Source of the DNA: Rhizophagus irregularis
Lineage: Eukaryota; Glomeromycota; Glomeromycetes; Glomerales; Glomeraceae
Reading direction: 5' to 3'
Assembly: GCF_026210795.1 (NCBI RefSeq)
Contig: NC_089456.1
Location: 374,501 to 438,500 of the forward strand
Length of the DNA: 64,000 bases
Shown here one piece after another: positions 1 through 10,639 of the stretch (within the stretch, counting starts at the first letter, position 1; each line of letters opens with the position of its first letter). A program made the translations under genes and the position numbers. The notes under the pieces were generated by a model. That model made no database searches. It had not been told where the DNA came from and saw only the letters and a list, made by a program, of their open reading frames with translations.

Positions 1-110
1 CAGGTCCTGGGACCAGGTCCAGGACTGGTCCTAACAGGACCTGGTCCACAGGTCCGTTCAATAGGACTTATAGGTCCCAGGACCAGGACCGGACCAGGAC
101 CGACCTAACC
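1..110. repeat. GGACC/GGTCC-rich imperfect palindromic block
   Basis: The first ~110 bases consist almost entirely of the words GGACC and GGTCC in both orientations, so the block can fold on itself many times. It directly abuts the tandem array at 118-505. By comparison with the GATC-rich blocks that flank the related array near 10.9-11.4 kb, I infer it is one end of a composite foldback element cut by the window edge. Confidence 0.6.
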
Positions 111-117
111 ATCCCTA

Positions 118-505
118 CCTAGAAATTATGCCAAATGGTTCGTTCCTACAAAAAATAAAAAAAAGAACGTTAATAAAATGTTCTTATACCAATATATTAA
201 ACACTCGGCTACCACTACACTACCTCACTTACCTTTAGAAGCTATGTCAAATGGTTCGTTTCTACAAAAATAAAAAAAAGAACGTTAGCAAAATGTTCTT
301 ATATTAAATTATCAAATACAATACTCCCATCCATAACCCACCTTTGAAATCGCCTAGAAGCCGTGCCAAATGGTTCATTCCTACAAAAAATAAAAAAAAT
401 GTTAATTAAACATTTTTATACTAATTTACTAAACAATACCATTACACTACCCCACCCACCTTTGAAATTGCCTAGGAGTTGTAGCCAAAAGGTCCGTTTA
501 TACAA
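118..505 (-). repeat. Tandem array of ~118-bp units, each with an intron-like segment
   Basis: Four imperfect units are marked by the recurring word CCAAATGGTTCGTT near 130, 247, 366 and 484. Read on the minus strand, a unit has a short exon-like stretch (GAACGAACCATTTGGC...CTAG), then GTAAGT or GTGGGT or GTAGGG, a TTAAC/CTAAC branch-like word, a T-rich tract and TTTTGTAG. These are all the signals of a small spliceosomal intron. There is no long open frame through the array, so coding is not supported. It is related in design to the array at 10,895-11,420. Confidence 0.6.
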
Positions 506-599
506 AAATAATAAACAATTGGTTAGTATATTAAAAATAAAAAAAATTTTTTATAAAAAATTGATCGGATCAGCGAATCACATAATTCACATATTCATA

Positions 600-690
600 C
601 CAAAAAATTCATTATAGCATTAACGAATTTACTTATAACAAAGCCCTGATCGGCTGAAATATAGAGTTCGTTATATTGAAAGGAAACTGT
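600..690. mobile_element. Degraded pogo/Tigger-type fragment
   Basis: The reverse complement of this stretch matches the left part of the pogo-type element at 4403-4989. Both carry a TATAACGAA start, a CTGATCAGG-like core and a TTCGTTAAT word in the same order. Terminal CAGTC ends were not found here, so it is a truncated copy. Confidence 0.45.
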
Positions 691-1129
691 ATATGATATG
701 TGTATTATTTGTGTAAAATTTTTTACATTTTGAGTATCTAATATGTAGTATAAAATATGTGTAAAATAAATCATTTTTTTACCAGTGTTCGGTAGAATGA
801 TGTACAAGAAACTGCTAAAATTAGTTTTGCAAAATTATTAAGAAATTCTGAAACTGCAAAACCTATTAAAATTGTGAAACTGCCATAATTTGTCAAAACT
901 ATTTTAATGTTTCAGCAATACTTTCTATATGATTTAATTAAAGTTTCAGCATTTAAATAATTTATAAGAATAGAGACAATATGATTTTTTGTATGTAAAT
1001 ATTTAAAATAACTTTTTTCTTTATTTTAATTTTATAATATTTAATAATTCATTTTTTATTTCCTAATTAAACTAATAAAATATATGATTAATAATATAAT
1101 AAAAATTAAAATTTAATATTTGTATTTTC

Positions 1130-1245
1130 TATATGAAGATTTACTTCTACTTCTTCTTCTATCTCTACTTCTATTTCATCTTCTATCTCTACTTTTGTCT
1201 TGTCTTCTATTTCTACTTTTACTTCTACTTTTTAATCAAGACCTA
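1130..1245. repeat. TTCTAC/TTCTAT-rich simple repeat
   Basis: A pyrimidine-rich stretch of degenerate TTCTAC and TTCTAT hexamers. On the minus strand it reads as an acidic repeat (EVEVKVEIED-like) with an in-frame stop upstream. That could be the remnant of a low-complexity coding repeat, but I see no start, splice frame or neighbouring exon, so I leave it as a simple repeat. Confidence 0.6.
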
Positions 1246-1291
1246 GATCACAACTTTCTTCTTTCCCTTCACAATCTATATTCATATTAAT

Positions 1292-2224
1292 CATATGGGC
1301 TGATTTGTCTACCTTTAATTAAAATATTGATTTTATTACATTTTTATTATACAAAATACTATATAATATACAGTAAATTGGGGATGAGTATTAAAAAATT
1401 TTTATTTAATGTTATTATACTATAATTTGGTAAATATTTCTTTTAAATTAATATAATTCTTAGCACTTACTATATATGTTAAAAATTTGTATTTCAACTT
1501 TAAACGTAAATATCTCCAGATCCAGTGATCCAATCGGCAAGCTCTTTTTTCGTTCATATAGACCAGATCAAGGGCTTTCCAAAGAGCCTAAATTTATAAA
1601 AAATGGATTAGTGGATCCCAAGATATTTGCATTTAAGTATGTTAAAAAGTTCGTACCTCAACTTTAAATGTAAATATCTCTGGATCTAATGATTCAATCG
1701 GCGAGTTCTTTTTTCGCCTATAAAGTCCAGAACAAGGGCTTTTCAACGAGCCTAAAATTATAGAAAACGGATCAGTGAATCTTGATATATTTGCATTTAA
1801 AGATAGTAATACAAACTCTGACATAAAATAATTATTTTTATTGTTTAAAAATATCTATTATGATACCATCTTTTATATGATATTTTTATTATATTTTTAT
1901 AAACATTTATAGCTGCTAAGACTATATAAATTTTTATTTTACTTTATATTTTATTAAAATATACTTACTTTTTAATAATATATGTTAAAAATTCCATATA
2001 TATAAGAAATGGGTTTTTTATTAGTGAAATGGGTTTTTTCACAGCTTTTTTACATTTAATAATTTAAGTTTCGCAAATGTAAATTTTTGTTCAACTTATT
2101 ATTTAGTCAAGTGATCATCAATCAGATGATTTTTTGGTATTACAAAACAATTTTGAGTAACAAAAATTATGAAAATCAATTTAATAACTCCTTTTAATGC
2201 AGAGTAAACAAATCAGCCCATATG
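1292..2224 (+). mobile_element. Non-autonomous ~933-bp element with terminal inverted repeats, copy 1
   Basis: The left end reads CATATGGGCTGATTTGTCTAC and the right end is its near-exact reverse complement (GTAAACAAATCAGCCCATATG). The same ~930-bp body recurs in opposite orientation at 3197-4128. Inside are two tandem ~175-bp modules (about 1480-1640 and 1655-1815), each opening with a GATCCAGTGATC-like word and closing with a GATCACTGGATC-like word. Short ORFs in it are conserved only because the DNA is conserved. No transposase is encoded, so mobilisation would need a partner element. The target duplication is uncertain because the termini are themselves palindromic (CATATG). Confidence 0.8.
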
Positions 2225-2796
2225 TATTGTTTATGTGCAGCATGCTACCATTAATACTCTTGTCTAAACAGATCTAAAATCTAATAAAAATATTAATGAA
2301 TTGAATGAATTGCCTAAATAAAATTAATTTAAAATAATAATTAATAATAATTATCAGTTTGTAACTAAAATTCATCATTTATATCAGTGAAACACGCTTT
2401 ATCAAAACTATTTAGATTTGCAATAGGAATGATATATAGTATAAGAAGTATAAGATATGATACACATATAACATTACATTTTATTCATTTTACTTACTCT
2501 TTTCTTTCTTCTTTTTTTATATATATTGTTATTATTCGTCATTACTAAGGTGCTGGAGAAATTAGGGGGTTTTGGCAAGTTGGCGAAATGCCGAAATGCC
2601 AAAACTTTGCTGAAACTATATGAAAGTCTTATTAAAAAGTTGGTGAAACTCTAAAGAAAAGCGAAATCTAACGAAACTTATTATAAATGCTGAAACTGCC
2701 AAAACCTTGCTGAAACTATAATAAAACTATAGTAAAATTTTGGAGAAACTAATCGTAGAATTTTGGAGAAGTTTAGCCAAGTAACCTTAGTCATTA

Positions 2797-4217
2797 TAGT
2801 CAAACTTCAATGTACTGATACTCTATATACTGATAATTGCTTTATTAATAAATTTTTGTTATCCTGTTTTATCAATCTCATTATACTGATATTATATATA
2901 ATTTCGCAATGTAATATATACTAATATAATCTTCTAATTCCTTTATAGTAATATATATTAAGATGTACTGATAATTTTGGTTACACTAGTGTTAATTCTG
3001 GCCAGTACTATAAGTTTGGCTTGAGTTAAAAAACTGTAACTTTAAAATTTAAGCATCTTTCTTAATTATATTTGAAATTGGATTTTTTTCTATAATTATA
3101 TCCATATTATATATAATATATTTAAGAAATTTTAGAAATTTTGGACTTGGAATTAAGTATAGTGTAAACCAAAATTAGATTTTAGCCTATATTATACATA
3201 TGGGCTGATTTGTCTACTCTGCATTAAAAAAAGTTATTGATTGATTTTCACAATTTTTGTTACTCAAAATTGTTTTGTAATACCAAAAAATCATCTGATT
3301 GATGATCACTTGACTAAATAATAAGTTGAACAAAAATTTACATTTGCAAAACTTAAATTATTAAATGTAAAAGAGCTGTGAAAAAACCCATTTTACTAAT
3401 AAAAAACCCATTTCTCATATATATGGAATTTTTAATATATATTATTAAAAAGTAAGTATATTTTAATAAAATATAAAGTAAAATAAAAATTTATATAGCC
3501 TTAGTAGCTATAAATGTTTATAAAAGTATAATAAAAATATCATATAAAAGATGGTATCATAATAAATATTTTCAAATAATAAAAATAATTATTTTATGTC
3601 AGAGTTTGTATTACCATCTTTAAATGCAAATATATCAAGATTTACTGATCTGTTTTCTATAATTTTAGGCTCGTTGGAAAGCCCTTATTCTGGACTTTAT
3701 AGGCAAAAATATGCGTCGCCGATTGAATCATTAGATCCAGAGATATTTACGTTTAAAGTTGAGGTACAAACTTTTTAACATGCTTAAATGCAAATATCTT
3801 GGGATTCACTGATCCATTTTTTATAAATTTAAGCTCTTTGGAAAGCCTTTGATCTGGTCTATATGAACGAAAAAAGAGCTTGTCAATTGGATCACTGGAT
3901 CTGAAGATATTTACGTTTTAAGTTGAGATACAAATTTTTAATATATATAGTAAGTGCTAAGAATTATATTAATTTAAAAGAAATATTTATCAAATTATAG
4001 TATAATAATATTAAATAAAATTTTTTTAATACTCATTTCCAATTTACTGTATATTATATAGTATTTTGTATAATAAAAATGTAATAAAATTAATATTTTA
4101 ATTAAAGGTAAACAAATCAGCCCATATGAATCTATTAATTACATATATGTACTGATATTTTGATGTACTAATACTTTTTCTTCAAACTGGAAGCATTGGT
4201 ATATTAAAGTTTGACTG
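2797..4217. mobile_element. pogo/Tigger-type element carrying a nested insertion
   Basis: The left end is TA|TAGTCAAACTTCAATGTAC and the right end is the complement of TACAGTCAAACTTTAATATAC followed by TA, which is the CAGTCAAAC terminus and TA duplication typical of pogo/Tigger DNA transposons. Copy 2 of the ~930-bp element (3197-4128) sits inside it, so the host element would be only about 490 bp without it. No transposase is visible. Confidence 0.7.
3197..4128 (-). mobile_element. Non-autonomous ~932-bp element, copy 2 (inverted relative to copy 1)
   Basis: The ends are CATATGGGCTGATTTGTCTAC and its complement. It matches 1292-2224 along its whole length in reverse orientation with few differences, which suggests recent spread. 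Together the copies make a ~2.8-kb inverted repeat with a ~970-bp spacer. Its insertion inside the pogo-type element at 2797-4217 dates it as the younger event. Confidence 0.8.
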
Positions 4218-4402
4218 TATTATTATTCCTTATTATTATCATAATTATCATCATTATTATTACCATTACCTATACCTAATACATTATCTATATCATAATT
4301 ATAGTCACCTTTTCCAGCTTTCTTATTATTATCACTATCATCAACTTCATTACCTTTCACATTATTTTTATCTGAATCATCCAATATATCTCTTGAAATA
4401 TA

Positions 4403-4989
4403 CAGTCAACTCTTAATATAACGAAGTTGGCATTCAGGCTGATCAGGCCTTTGTTATATGAATATTCGTTAATATGGTAGGAAAATCTAGTATAATTCAG
4501 AAATTTTTTGTATATTATGGTATATTGTCATATAATAATTATATCTTATAATGCAAAAATGCAAGTTATACAAAATATCTTCATTATATTAAAAAAAATT
4601 CGTTATAAAAGAAAATTCATTATTAAAAGAAGCATTTTTTATATACGGTTTATAAATTTTACTTCGTTAAACAGTATACAGCATTTAATTAGTAAAATTC
4701 AATATAATGAGATTTTTTTCATATGTTAAAATCTGTACCATACTGAAGTATACATGCCACCCAAATTATTTTGGACTGCCGTAATTATAAGTAAAATCCC
4801 AAATTTAATTATGGCATCCCAAATTATTTTGGCACTTTACATAGTAAATTATATATAAACTGAATGAATTACGGCATCCCAAATTATAATTATGATATCC
4901 CAAAGTAATTTGGGCAGCATGTATATACTGAAGATCCGTTATATTATAAAATTTGTTATATCAAAATTTGTTATAAGAAGAGTTGATTG
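4403..4989. mobile_element. pogo/Tigger-type MITE with TA target duplication
   Basis: The left end CAGTCAACTCTTAATATAAC is preceded by TA (4401-4402). The right end is the complement of CAATCAACTCTTCTTATAAC and is followed by TA (4990-4991). The interior repeats CGTTATA/TATAACG words. It splits the hAT pseudogene and carries a second MITE inside it. Confidence 0.75.
4749..4925. mobile_element. Short MITE nested in the pogo-type element
   Basis: Inverted ends TATACATGCCACCCAAATTA and the complement of TATACATGCTGCCCAAATTA bracket ~175 bp. The ends contain the CCCAAATTA/TAATTTGGG word, which recurs inside in both orientations. This is the innermost of three nested insertions. Confidence 0.7.
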
Positions 4990-6659
4990 TAACCAATTTC
5001 ACTAGTAATTGAATCATACAATAAATTAATAATTGATTAATTCATAGATTTTCGATTATTACATAGCAATTATTTTTGGGTATTATTTTGCCGCTTATAG
5101 TTAATTTCTGAGTAAAAGCTTATTCTTCATTATATTTCTCATTATCATCTTTTGCAAAAGCTTCTGCAATACATATATTGATTTATTATTATTAAGACAA
5201 GTATTCTTTTTTGATCAATTCCATAAAATCCAAATTCAATTTTTGAATTGGATTTCTAATACAAAATTAATTTGCATATGGATTTCAGTTTATTCACAAT
5301 ATATATATATATATATATTAAGATGTAAGTGATATTTATGAAATAACTATCATAAAGTTGAAAATCCACGTTTATAAGTTGCTGAATTAGGATATATTGC
5401 AAATAAATAATTTGCAATTCTTGGTTCTGATTCAGTATTAATATATTTTTACTAATTTGTGGGATTATCCTTAGAAAAACTGATATCTAGGTCAAATGGC
5501 TTTTGCTCATTAACTGTTAATATATTTCTGTATTTGATTACATAAAGTTTTAATTTCATAATATTCAAAACCTAAATTTTTCCTGATTGAAGCTGCACAT
5601 TTAATAATTCTTATAAGGACGCATTTTTTAAGTGGCATGTTTCTAAATCTGGAATCTATAAAAAAATAAGTAATATACTTATTATTATTAATTTAATTAA
5701 ATCTTTTATTTATTACTTTAATACAATGACTTTAGAATGTAGGATTTAATGATTTGGGTAACTTTTTAATGTAGTTACAAGTCTTGCCAAGCTTAAAAAA
5801 CAATCTGTAAGTGTAGCTCTTCTTGAATTTAATGAAAGTACTGCTTTTTTTAGAGAACCCAGAACAAATCCAAGAACTCATAAATTTGAAAAAAAATTTT
5901 AATTGAATAATTAGTTTTATTTTATTATTTATTAGCATTTTATCGTGATTACTAATCATTTTTTTTAGTGCTAATTTTAAATTTATTACTGAATTTACAG
6001 ATTCACTAGCAGTAGTTTAGCATGTCATGCAATATAATTTTAATTCTTCTTCACTAATTCTTTTTTTTTAATTATTTGGACAAGTTTTACATTAGCTTGA
6101 TAAATATTTTCCAAACTTTTTCTTAACAATGTTACATGCAATTAAATTGATAGAATTTACTATGTATTGCATATTCTTAATCTTTGAATGATTCTTATGT
6201 ATAATTTTTTATGCATTATGAATATTAGCTGTATTATCATATACTACAGCATATATTCAATTTTTTCCAATATCTTTTATAACTTTTTTAATTACCATAA
6301 TTAAATATTCTGCAGTGTGCAAATTTTCTAACAAATTAGAAAGTTGATAAAGATATTCTTTACGTGATGAAGTTATTATAATAAAGTTCCAAATTGAATG
6401 ATATGTACCAGACATTTAACCATTAAATGCTAAATTATAAATTAATATTATATAATAAGTAAGATTAAATAAAAATCACATATGATAGTCTATTTAATTT
6501 AATAAATCTAATGTTAAATTTATTTCCTTTTCAAGCTTAAAATTAACTTTGAAGTTTACTTAAACTAATTCACATTCAAGTAGTTGATTTACTAATACTT
6601 TCTATAGTTGTATCAGTAATTATTTTTTAAATTTCATATTCCAAAATTACGTTACGTAA

Positions 6660-6790
6660 ATATAATTATGAATTACTTAATTAGTTATGAGTTAATTAAT
6701 TACAGGTTATTTAATTAATTATGGGTTACTTAATTAATTACGGGTTATTTAATTAATTATGAGTTATTTAATTAATTACGGGTATATTTG
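6660..6790. repeat. 20-bp minisatellite
   Basis: About six tandem copies of a 20-bp unit of the form TTAATTAATTAYGGGTTAYT, differing mainly at the two Y positions. No coding potential is seen. Confidence 0.75.
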
Positions 6791-7242
6791 TTTCTGAAAT
6801 TCAATTGGCAAATCCAAAATCTGAAATTACAAAATCGTAATTAGGGCAATGACATATATTAGCTAATATTTTAGGGGGTGACGGAGTAAAAGAAAATCTT
6901 AGGTTACATATAATATAAACCATGTAAAATGGTTGTGATTAGTCATAAAATCTTACCTGGAGGTGGGAAAGTAAACAGGATCCCAAACAATACATATAAC
7001 ACTGGGATTCAGTTTTGTATAAACTTATTATATAATTTTCCAATAAGTCATATGTTTGATTTTGTATAGCCTGTTAGTAATTTTTCGGTAAGTTGGATAT
7101 GTATTTGTATAACAGTAATAATTTTTAAATCAAGTAAGATCTTTATTTTGTATAACAATACTTTTGTAAATAAATTATATATACGTATATAAAAAATTTT
7201 TCTTTAAAAAAATTTTAAAAACTTTGTAAATTTATAAATTAG

Positions 7243-7409
7243 CATATGGGGACATGCACAGCAAAACAAGGGGATAGGATCTAAAAATTTTTTTTTGAGA
7301 TTTCATTACAACTGTAATTTTTGGATAAATTAAAGCATAATTATCATATAAACTTAAGAAATTTTTTTTTGAGGCTATCCCCTTATTTTGCTGTGCTTAT
7401 CCCCATATA
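7243..7409. mobile_element. ~167-bp MITE with 33-bp inverted ends
   Basis: The ends CATATGGGGACATGCACAGC and the complement of TATATGGGGATAAGCACAGC continue for ~33 bp with the shared core AAAACAAGGGGATA. It lies inside the 6841-8651 element. Confidence 0.7.
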
Positions 7410-7479
7410 TTAAATACTTTTGTCATAGTTTTTATTACCTGTATTTTGTGAAGATATGGGTATTTTATATAAAAAAATA

Positions 7480-7766
7480 AAATTTGTGCGCACCTGCGCA
7501 TGTGCGCACCCCTCCATTTTTGGTAATTTTTATATAGTAAATTTGTCGATCATTAATTATCACGTGATTTTAGTAAAATCCCGATTTTTTTAAATATTCA
7601 TGCTGCAACTCTCACGTACATATTATAGAGCCTTAAAAATTTATTTATTATGCGTATTTTTGCCTATTCTACAACTTTACTTAATGAGCCATAAAGGGTT
7701 TAAAATGTCATTTTTGACTTTTATATATAATATATCCATGGGGGTGCGCAGTGCGCACAAATTTTA
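7480..7766. repeat. Foldback element with GTGCGCAC-rich ends
   Basis: AAATTTGTGCGCACCTGCGC on the left faces the complement AAATTTGTGCGCACTGCGCA on the right, both followed by CCCC and CAT. The GC-rich alternating purine-pyrimidine words stand out against the AT-rich surroundings. Noncoding. Confidence 0.65.
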
Positions 7767-7819
7767 AACCCTTTATATAATTCATAATACATTTATTCCT
7801 AAATTTTTTTTTTACTTTC

Positions 7820-8330
7820 GTCAAACTTTGGAGTGTAATTTTACCATTTTAGCCAAATGAAATCGACTTTCTTTATTAAGAGAATGTTGATTAACGATGC
7901 CAAAACTAAATTTTCATAGCAATTGGAGTAATATTTATGGAGTACACGTATATTTTTATAATTATATTAATTTTAAATTTGCTTTTTTTGTTTATTAATT
8001 TTGGAGCGTAATTACGGCATTTTAGTCAAATGAAATCGACTTCCTTTATTAAGGGAAAATTGTTCACAAAGGTCAGAACTACCTACATCTAAATTTTTAT
8101 AGTAATCGGAGTAATGCTTATGGAATACGAGCAATTTTCGCACTCTCAATTTTTTTTAATCACCTGATCAGTAACTTCAGAGCGTAATTTCGGCATCTTT
8201 ATCAAATGAAATCGACTATCTTTATTAATTGAAAGTTGTTCAGCAGGTTCGAAACTACCTAGATTTAAATTTTTGTAATCATTAGTATAATACTTGTGGA
8301 AACATTTGTATTTTTCACAACAGTACTAAT
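7820..8330. repeat. Three tandem ~175-bp units
   Basis: The word AAATGAAATCGACT recurs at about 7855, 8028 and 8204 with conserved flanks: GGAGYGTAATT upstream, and TTTATTAA, AACTA and TGGARTA downstream. The units are well diverged. No open frame is shared between them. Confidence 0.7.
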
Positions 8331-8707
8331 TTTTGAATTATGACAAGTAAGTTTTTTTAAAATTTTTTTTAAATTATGAATTTTTGAATTGATAAATCAT
8401 TATTGAAATAATTACATAAAATTAATAAATAAAATAATTTTTGTTTTATATAAACTCAGATTTGAAATTGTATAATTTGAAGTAAAATTTGAACTTATAT
8501 GATGATTTTGTATAAAGCTTTTAATAAATTAAGTGTATAAAGTTATATTAAAATTTTTGACCTTAGATCTGAGTTATGTATATAATGTTTGGAGTCCTGA
8601 GTAAACGTTACTATTAAAATAATATTAGCTAATATATGTCACTGCCCTTAATGTAATTCCGTAATTATATTAAAATTTGTGTAATAGTGCGAAATTACAC
8701 ATTTTTC

Positions 8708-8814
8708 AAGATCTAGTGATTGGATTTGAATGAATTTACTACCATTCGATTCATCTTATCAAGACAAATTGAATGGTGGTAAAATTATTCAAAACGGATC
8801 ACTGGATGCCAAGT
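8708..8814. repeat. Isolated palindromic foldback module
   Basis: The outer arms are GATCTAGTGATT and GGATCACTGGAT. The inner palindrome is ACCATTCGATTCATCTTATC facing AAGACAAATTGAATGGTGGT. The same inner core recurs in the large foldback at 12,161-13,343, and the outer arms resemble the modules inside the two ~930-bp elements. Confidence 0.65.
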
Positions 8815-8966
8815 TATTATTTATTAAACTTTTTAAATATAATTCAGCCAAAATTAAAAGTAATTCTGGCCAAATATTTTCGTAATATGAGAATTCAAAA
8901 TTAATTATGAAATACGGAGTTTTTTTAATGAATTACTTAATAATTACAGAATTACGTAATTACGTA

Positions 8967-9128
8967 CAGTTAACCTTTGTTATAATAAACTCTAGAGTCC
9001 AGATCTCAATTTTGCTATAAGACTATAGTGAAAATTTTAAGAGATTTGATTGGTTAATTCGTTATAGCAAGGGGAAATTTATTATAATTGTCACTATATC
9101 AAGGGTTTACTATATCAAAGTTTGACTG
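8967..9128. mobile_element. 162-bp pogo/Tigger-type MITE
   Basis: CAGTTAACCTTTGTTATAAT on the left and ATATCAAAGTTTGACTG on the right are flanked by TA on both sides (8965-8966 and 9129-9130). This is the shortest complete pogo-type MITE in the window. Confidence 0.75.
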
Positions 9129-9212
9129 TATTTCCATAATACTAAAATAATTTCGGATACAAGTATAATACTTTCCTTATTGGTATATTGTACCTAAGTG
9201 AGACGAATAGTT

Positions 9213-9412
9213 GTGGAGTCTGGTGGAGGTATTGAGTGGAGTACAGTGATATTTAGCAATATGTAACATAATGAATGTGAAGCATACTTAAGTGATGAAT
9301 AGCAGCTCAGTCCACTCTGAATCACATGTTGGCTTATTGTGTTATTTATCACTTGAGTAAACTGTCACATAGGGGACTGTACTCCACTCATCATTTCCAT
9401 TAGACTTCATAA
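9213..9412. repeat. Foldback element with perfect 15-bp core arms
   Basis: TGAGTGGAGTACAGT (9233-9247) faces its exact complement ACTGTACTCCACTCA (9376-9390). Similarity between the arms extends about 20 bp further outward. No gene inside. Confidence 0.65.
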
Positions 9413-9667
9413 CTTTCTGTATTACTCATTGTACCTGGCATTAAGCTCTTTTATAAAATAAATGAAAAGAGGATATTCTACTATTCTAAAAGCAATTTTG
9501 CATGCAATAAAAAATTTAACTAATACACAATTAATTCATGTATATCTTTATTCGTTAAACTCTATTTAATCATAATAATCATCTATGATATTTTGACCTT
9601 CAAAGTTTTTTCTTTTTTTAAATAACTTGGATTTATTTTACCATTCTATTATTTTAATCATATACCT

Positions 9668-10616
9668 AAAGATGTTAGCCGTAACTGTAATATTAAGACA
9701 CAGTGTCGTATGTAATAGGTTGCAACCTATCTACATTAAAAAGCAAAAGTTGTAATGCTGTAATTAGGTTGTAATGCCATAATTAAGTTGTAATACTGTA
9801 ATTAGGTCTTAATGCCGTAACTAATCCGTAATGCCGTAATTCCGAAATTACGTATATAATTTCGGCCAGAATTATGCACTTAATTTTAGCAGAAATTAAC
9901 AAATATCCTAAAAAGAAAAGTGTTGTTACACAAAATTCCAGTGTTGTTCCCACTAAAATCAATTTTTGTAGAACGGCTATCGCCAAAAAAGGAAAGATCT
10001 GCATTCCCGTTTTGGCTGAATTATGATTTTCGGCTGAAATTACATGTTTAAGTGAAATTACGTTAATTTCGGCCGGAATTATATTTCGGATTTCGGATTT
10101 CGGATTTTAGGAAATATGTGACCGTGTAATTTCAATTTTAAGGGGTAAATAATATCAAAAATAATAATAATAATAATTTTTTTTTTGTAAAAAAGTTTAT
10201 ATGTAAATTATGCATAAAATCATCTAATTATTAAAGATATTATGCTAATTTAATATAAATTTTTTGAAAAAAACTTAATATTTTCCACCCACCCCTAGGG
10301 ATTTTAGTTCATTATATAATTTTTTTCTTTACATGAACGCGTATACAAAATACAAAAAAAAACGCGACGTGTCTTATGTACCCCCTAAAAATTAAAATTA
10401 CATGACATATAAACTATTGTAATTTACTTTTATAATTCATTACTTTTATTTTAAATTATTATGCCATTAAAAATTAGGACATTACAGCCTAATTATAGCA
10501 TTACGATTCAATTACAGCATTACGGCCTAATTACAGTATTACGAAAAGTGTCATAACTGTAATGCTGTATGCTGTAATATTATGGCATCGGCCAATCAAT
10601 TACGGCCAACATCTTT
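9668..10616. mobile_element. ~950-bp element with subterminal TAATGCYGTAATTAGG repeats
   Basis: The termini AAAGATGTTAGCCGTAA and TTACGGCCAACATCTTT are inverted repeats. Just inside each end, short words such as TAATGCCGTAATTA and its complement repeat several times in opposite orientation. No coding capacity; non-autonomous. Confidence 0.65.
10120..10407. mobile_element. Small foldback nested in the 9668-10,616 element
   Basis: GTAATTTCAATTTTAAGGGG on the left faces the complement GTAATTTTAATTTTTAGGGG on the right, bracketing ~290 bp of AT-rich sequence with an (AAT)n tract. Confidence 0.55.
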
Positions 10617-10639
10617 ACATATACCTTCTAACAACTGCT

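Larger units (their letters stand above)
4225..6420 (-). pseudogene. Decayed hAT-family (DUF659-type) transposase
   Basis: On the minus strand, scattered in-frame pieces follow the order of a hAT transposase with a DUF659 region. An N-terminal piece with YHSIWNFIIITSS and HTAEYL (about 6300-6413) is followed by AVVYDNTANIHNA, then YIVNSINLIACNIVK near 6130. The C-terminal dimerisation part has ANYLFAIYPNSAT followed by RGFSTL (about 5350-5440), then KLKSICKLILY and an acidic Asn/Asp-rich tail (4225-4399). Several stop codons and frame changes break it, an (AT)n tract has expanded near 5300, and a pogo-type element is inserted at 4403-4989. It cannot make a working protein. The family call rests on remembered motif order, not on an alignment. 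Confidence 0.7.
6841..8651. mobile_element. ~1.8-kb element with ~32-bp inverted ends and nested insertions
   Basis: The left end TTAGGGCAATGACATATATT and the right end, complement of TTAAGGGCAGTGACATATAT, continue into a shared AGCTAATATT. Inside lie two smaller foldback elements and a three-unit 175-bp tandem repeat. No transposase ORF is visible, so it is non-autonomous or a composite. Confidence 0.6.

Noticed and set aside
118-505. CRISPR array
   Set aside because: Units are ~118 bp without short identical repeats and unique spacers, and the genome is clearly eukaryotic.
3596-3778. 60-residue ORF with a near-identical twin on the other strand at 1642-1824
   Set aside because: The similarity is DNA-level duplication of a non-autonomous element; the ORF has no start context, no family marks and covers palindromic modules.
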